Source: Ricinus communis (Eukaryota > Streptophyta > Magnoliopsida > Malpighiales > Euphorbiaceae). From it: a DNA stretch of 64,000 nucleotides. The stretch lies in NCBI RefSeq assembly GCF_019578655.1, contig NC_063261.1:11230446-11294445 (forward strand), given 5' to 3'. Each line of letters begins with the position of its first letter. The first letter of the stretch is position 1. The translations under genes and the position numbers were made by a program. The notes below the pieces were generated by a model, which saw only the letters and a list, made by a program, of their open reading frames with translations, did no database searches and was not told the origin of the DNA. This document shows, one piece after another, positions 59,478 through 64,000 of the stretch.

Positions 59478-60510
59478 TGATATACTCATTTTATACATAG
59501 TAAATTAGTATTTTATATGGCTAATTATACTTATTTTATGGTGATTTTGATGAGATTATCATAAATTTATTACTTGGTTGAGTTATTTGTAATTTCAGGT
59601 AACTTTGGCAAAAGAGCAAAGTTTTGAGTTTAAATCAGTAAGTAAGGAAGATTGTAGTCTTTAGAAGCAAGAAGGAGCATGTTGGAAATGCATCAACAAA
59701 GATAAAGCCCAAGCAAGGTCGCACGAAGTGTAAAGAAGGAACTTATTGTTGCAAGCGCAAGGCTCCCACGAGGTAGCAGGAGGCGCCGAATTCAACACTT
59801 CAATTTTGAGTCTTATTTTATGTAATTTTGGATTTTTAGATCTCTCTATTAGCCTAGGGCTATGTAAGCATTAGTAGAGGTATGTTTTAGCTATTGGAGG
59901 ATATGTTTTAATAAGAAAGTTCTAAAGTTAGAAAAGTGGCTAGAGGCAAGAATTGAAGAAGATTCAAGAATCAAGATTTAAGGAATTCCATCAAGATTTA
60001 AGAGTTTTTTCTTCCCTTCTTGTTTTATTTTATTATTCTTAAATTCAATGAATGTAATTATTTTTGTTAGTTTCAATTATATTATGAGTAGCTAAGTTTA
60101 TTTTCTAAAATTGGGTAAGAACCCATTAGCCTTATCCTATGATTTTGGTTCATTAATTTTTCTTTGATTCTTGGTTTAATTATTTTAATGTATCATTCAT
60201 GTGATTGTGAATATAAAGGCCTAATATTTACAATAGGTCTATGTATTCAATAAAGTAATGAAGGTTGAAGTTTTATATTAGTTTAAGAAATGTTAAACTA
60301 AGACTATTAAGACTTATACATAAAGCTTAGGTTTTTGAGATTTGTTTTAATTTACTATAAAACTTAAAGAATTTATATTAGTAGAATTGATCACGATAGT
60401 AGGCAAAGAATTAATCTAAATATGGTGGATATGATTTGAAAAAATATATTTGCTAATTTAGGTAAATTATCTTTAAAATTAATTAAGATAGATTCAATAA
60501 ACAACCAATT
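59478..60510 (+). mobile_element. Truncated LTR related to family C
   Basis: Starts TGATATACTCATTTTATACA, an Athila-type LTR start. The part at about 60195-60500 matches element C LTRs (GTGAATATAAAGGCCTAATA, GGAAGCTTAATA-like, TGATCACGATAGTAG). A GC-richer patch sits at 59720-59800. The end is missing, and the sequence passes into a gag fragment. Confidence 0.6.
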
Positions 60511-60816
60511 GCTTTCCTAAAGCTAGACGACCATTTTCCTGGAAAACTGGTAGAGTTATTCAACATTCCCCTAGCTGAGGTACTTTCTCATTATATCGGC
60601 AAATACATCACTATCATCTCATTAATCCTCTACTATGAAAAGAAGGAGAGAGGTACACATATTTGGGTTAGGATGTTAAGCTTCTACCTTTATGCCCAAT
60701 TGTCCTTGATTCTCCTCAAAGAGAGGGAGATATCAGAATTGCAGGCATTATTGATCAGGTAGAGCATAGGGCTAATCCAGTTTTAGTTATTTCTGCTGAA
60801 CCTATTATTGGGTTAC
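60511..60816 (+). pseudogene. Gypsy (Athila-like) gag N-terminal fragment
   Basis: A readable plus frame encodes LAEVLSHYIGKYITIISLIL, THIWVRMLSFYLYAQLSLIL and VEHRANPVLVISAEPIIGLL, the order seen in the N-terminal ORF of Athila-type gypsy elements in plants. It is truncated on the left at the C-like LTR, with no primer site between. On the right it is cut at 60816 by LTR D. It is a rearranged remnant without function. Confidence 0.6.
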
Positions 60817-62284
60817 TGATGTGCGTAAAATACACACATCTAAATGGGGTTTTTAAGATTGATTTTATGGACATTTGGATGTGAATTGGTCTCAACACTC
60901 ACCTTATACATATGTTTATGTGCATTAGGTCCAAAAGAGGTCAAAGGATGAAAAAGGAAAGAATTGGAGCATAATTGGACGTCAAAGCTGCCGAAACGAG
61001 CTAAGTACGAGCATGAGGAAGCTGAACATGGCCGTGTTGATCTCAACACTGGCCGTGTTCTCAACACGGTCACAAACATGGGCCGTGTTACCAATACGGG
61101 GATAAACACGGCCGTGATGGATATCAAAGAAGAAGTAGATTTTAGGAAGCACGGCACAGAGAGTAACACGGCCAGGAACACCATCCCGTGTTGAGAACAC
61201 GGCCAGGAACACAGCCGTGTTGGAGGCGACATGGGGTATTAATTAAAAGAACGAAAAGAAGAGAAAGAGAGGAGGCTAGGGTTAGAACGTCCCAAAACCC
61301 TAATTTTTCTCTCCCTAAGGGTTTCGAAATGAGACCAAGGGAAAGGAGACTTGGATCAAGGTTTCAATCGGATTTCCTTGAAGGATCGAAGATTGGGCAA
61401 GGTTCGTTGATTGATTTTCAAATCGAGCAAGAGGAACAAGAATCGATTCAATTGGAGCAAAAGGATTTAAATTTTACTCTCATCCAAGGGTGTAATCGGG
61501 TTTTCTCTACCTTTGCTTATTGTTGTAATTGAATTCTTGTATATTTTGAGAATGAACATGATTAGCTAGATTGATTTAATCCATTGGGATTTCTTTACTA
61601 TGTTGGCTTGATATTATATTGTTGGATTGTTCGAGTTGGTTTTGTATTCTTCTTGTTTTCAGTATTAATAAGATTATGCATTATTCATGAGACGTTGTGA
61701 ATTGTGATGTTTAGATTGCTTTATGAGATTGAGAAATCCGTTTGGCAATTGGAATTTTGAATAACAAGAACTGGTTAATAATCGCTTAGAGATAAGGATA
61801 ATTAACTAGCCGGATTAAGAATTAACAAAGCTTAATAGAGGCGGATTAAAGCTTAATGCTAATTTAAGAATCAATCGTTAGGAAGAGATTCCAACTTTAG
61901 GTTATTAGGTTTAGGAATTCGGTTATCTCGAGAGAGAAACCGAATTGATTAAGAATAGATCCACGGGTAGCATAATTAGACTCACCGATCCTTTATCTTT
62001 TGTTTGATTGCCAACTATGTTTAGATTCCCTTTGGATTTTTCTTCTTATCTTGATTATTTCGTTTATCAATCACTCTTGCATCTCCCTTAGGACTTAGCT
62101 TGTAGCTATTAGTTAGTTTAGAAATTATTTATCGCTAATTTTAGGTTAATATAACAAAGAACAAAGGAGTAACTCTGGGCTTTCACTTTCCCGAGGAATA
62201 CGACCTTGATACTCGCCATTAGTGCTAGACTGCATCGATAGGTACACTGCCTTAGATTATGGCTAACACGAGTAGCACCCATCA
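60817..62284 (+). repeat. 5' LTR of gypsy element D (1468 bp)
   Basis: Starts TGATGTGCGTAAAATACAC and ends GCACCCATCA, directly before a tRNA-Asp primer site. At 61027-61220 it has about ten copies of an ACACGGCCGTGTT-type dyad, intact or degenerate. Short ORFs here read through these repeats and are not convincing genes. The 3' LTR lies outside the window. Confidence 0.8.
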
Positions 62285-62290
62285 AGTTTT

Positions 62291-62308
62291 TGGCGCTGTT
62301 GCCGGGGA
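62291..62308 (+). promoter_or_regulatory. Primer-binding site (tRNA-Asp) of element D
   Basis: TGGCGCTGTTGCCGGGGA differs at one base from the Athila-type site complementary to the tRNA-Asp 3' end (TGGCGCCGTTGCCGGGGA). It lies six bases after the LTR end. Confidence 0.85.
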
Positions 62309-62484
62309 ATTGTTTGAAAACTAGAGTGAAATTTGCTATTTGTTAATTTAGCCATTTTTTTTTCTTTTTTTCTTTCTTATTATTTTATGATTTTTATTTT
62401 TATTTGTTTATTTATTTTATTTTATTTGTACATATTTATTTAGCTTAAGTTTATGATTCAGATAGTGAATGATAAGGAGGTTCA

Positions 62485-63759
62485 ATGCTAAACTCAAAAT
62501 CTTTGTATGACGCATTGGAAAATGAGAATAGGAACCAAGAGAGTGCTAAAAATTGGGATGCCCGTGCATCTTTAGATGCTCGAGTGGAATCGTTTTGCAG
62601 GGCTACCGATCAACTCTCTTCTCCTATCCTTTCATCTCAAGTCTTTTGTGAATTTTGTTGTGGTTTACATGTGTGTAATGATTGTCCATTGTATAGTGAT
62701 GTTGCTCATTGTTCTTACAACTGTGAACAGGTGCATTATACGGGAAGTTGGCCAAATGACTCGTATGGAAGCACCTACAATCAAGAGTGGAGCACTCATT
62801 CACCTTTTGGATGGAGCTTAGATGGCCAAGAACCACTAGGAATTCAGCAACTACATTAATGTTGCACCTTCAACTCAAGATGAAGAGTTAGTGTCGGAGG
62901 AGAGCCGATGATGAGGTTCATAACAAGTCTTGAGGAAAGATTCCAACAAACAGAGAGGATACTTGAAGATCAACAAGCCTCGATTAACAACATAGAGCAT
63001 CAAGTAGGCTTAATCTTCAAGTTACTAGCGGAAGAGCAATTGAGAACTCCATCAAATGCTGCTGAATCCGAGGAACATTTGAGCGCCATCACTTTGCGTT
63101 CAGGTGAGAATTTTTCTGGTTTATCTATTATGTTTGACGATGATGCTTATGTGCAGGACGACTCTTTGAACATGGAGTTAGAACCAGAAAAGGAAGAGGC
63201 AAACATGATCCCTCTGAAAGACTATCAACAGGAATGTACAGTTGATGATGCTGAGTTGCAGTTAGAGGAATTGTTGGTAGATTTTCCACAAGTCCCTTCG
63301 ATGATGGAAGATGAGCACGAGTTGTCCAATGAAGAAGTCTTGGAGGAGCTCGAGTTTCTCCTAGCAATTAAACCAAGCCAAGGACTGAAGAAAACCATCG
63401 ACACTCCTAAAGAGATTGCCCAACCGTCGATCCTTCCAATTGTTGAAACTCTAGCTTTCAAATTGGAAGAGCCCCTAGAGCATCATGACTACGTGCAAAT
63501 ATATGAGGAGCGAGTTTTGCCCATCATCTTGGCGACTTGCTTGGTATGGGAAGAGGAAGTTGACAATTATCCCTCTAAGCGGATATTTGAAGCCATTTGC
63601 TTGGAAAAAGGATGGATGGTCGCCAATCCCCACCGTTTGCTTTACACCATGAGTCCAGCTAAGAAGACTCATCACATCAAAAAGAAGCGCTTTTGGGAGG
63701 CACCCCAAATTCTATTTTTCAATTTGAATACTTTACCCTTGCATTGTGAACTTAGTTGA
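62485..63759 (+). pseudogene. Gag-like ORF of gypsy element D, no protease or RT
   Basis: Two ORFs in the same frame, 62485-62859 and 62908-63759, with a stop and a short excursion into another frame between them, as if two compensating indels or stops broke one ORF. The first part has a Cys-rich segment FCEFCCGLHVCNDCP typical of Athila gag. The second has a coiled coil (EERFQQTERILEDQQASINN) and the AITLRSGE signature, then a long Glu-rich region. It ends KKTHHIKKKRFWEAP. The DNA at that point (AAGAAGCGCTTTTGGGAGGC) resembles the motif that follows the end of pol in Athila elements. No protease, RT, RNase H or integrase motif is present. The element therefore looks non-autonomous, relying on proteins from another copy. 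Confidence 0.7.
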
Positions 63760-64000
63760 TTAGGTTTTATAGTTGGTTTTTGTTAAGTTTTATTTATGTT
63801 GAGTGTATGAGTTGAGGATTTATTGGTTTTGCAGGTGAGAAGGAGTGAGAAAGTGCTGAGAATCGCAACTTTTGCATTATCTGGAGATCAACACGGGCGT
63901 GTTCAAGACCGTGTTCATTAACACGGCCCGTGTTCTGATTGAAGAAAATCAAACTAAGCTGAACACGTTCACAGAAGCTAACACGGGCATTTATGCCCTG
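63760..64000 (+). other. Start of 3' internal region of element D, dyad-rich
   Basis: Noncoding after the gag-like ORF. 63893-64000 contains CACGGGCGTGTT, GACCGTGTT, CACGGCCCGTGTT and further CACGG/CGTG units like those in the D LTR. The window ends inside the element. Confidence 0.55.

Noticed and set aside
60840..61232. 130-codon minus ORF and overlapping plus ORFs in LTR D
   Set aside because: They read through palindromic ACACGGCCGTGTT repeats on both strands; such repeats keep several frames open. No domain is visible.

Overview
This is a plant nuclear window, most likely from a eudicot. Three genes have GT-AG introns and land-plant homologs (a plastid ribosomal RRM protein, a Clot-type thioredoxin and a RAD21/SYN cohesin kleisin). 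The rest is AT-rich and dominated by degenerate LTR retrotransposons and one Mutator-like element (MULE). I see no bacterial, viral or organellar block. The species cannot be named from sequence alone.

Layout. 1-295: 3' end of a broken, unrecognised gene, followed by AT-rich DNA. 2546 to about 30060: a nested transposon cluster. Its base layer is a minus-strand Ty1-copia element (called H here) whose 3' LTR is 2546-2913. Its pol is split into pieces at 2914-3648, 5405-5426, 8591-9172, 19564-20831 and 29970-30060. Into it went copia-type LTR B (3649-5404 and a rearranged copy with a tRNA-iMet primer site and gag at about 10861-19563), two large LTRs of family A (5427-8590 and 16570-19489), and a complete Athila-like gypsy element with both LTRs (20832-29969) that holds a further LTR-like insert (24833-27219). 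Most insertions show clear 5-bp target duplications.

31603-33199 encodes a Clot-type thioredoxin (+). A MITE-like element lies at 34256-35065. 36137-41779 encodes a 12-exon SYN3/RAD21.2-like cohesin subunit (-), with E2F-type sites just upstream. 42313-50837 is a MULE with TIRs over 200 bp and a 9-bp target duplication. Its transposase gene (-) is broken by stops and by a third family A LTR (44805-47867) that sits inside a codon. 51635-54136 encodes plastid ribosomal protein PSRP2 (-).

From about 54500 to the end there is no single-copy gene. The region holds copies of an AT-rich repeat, LTR pieces of family F, three stacked tandem arrays (57.3-58.3 kb), a truncated C-like LTR, a gypsy gag fragment, and the 5' half of a second Athila-like element (family D) with LTR, tRNA-Asp primer site and a gag-like ORF.

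The three host genes are unrelated housekeeping functions (cytosolic redox, sister-chromatid cohesion, plastid translation) and form no pathway. The points most worth a second look are: (1) a GC-rich cluster of short palindromes about 200-400 bp from the start of LTRs in several otherwise different families; (2) gypsy elements that carry gag but no RT or integrase; (3) the E2F-type promoter of the cohesin gene; (4) an in-place inversion and a shared insertion junction that reveal duplication inside the nested cluster.
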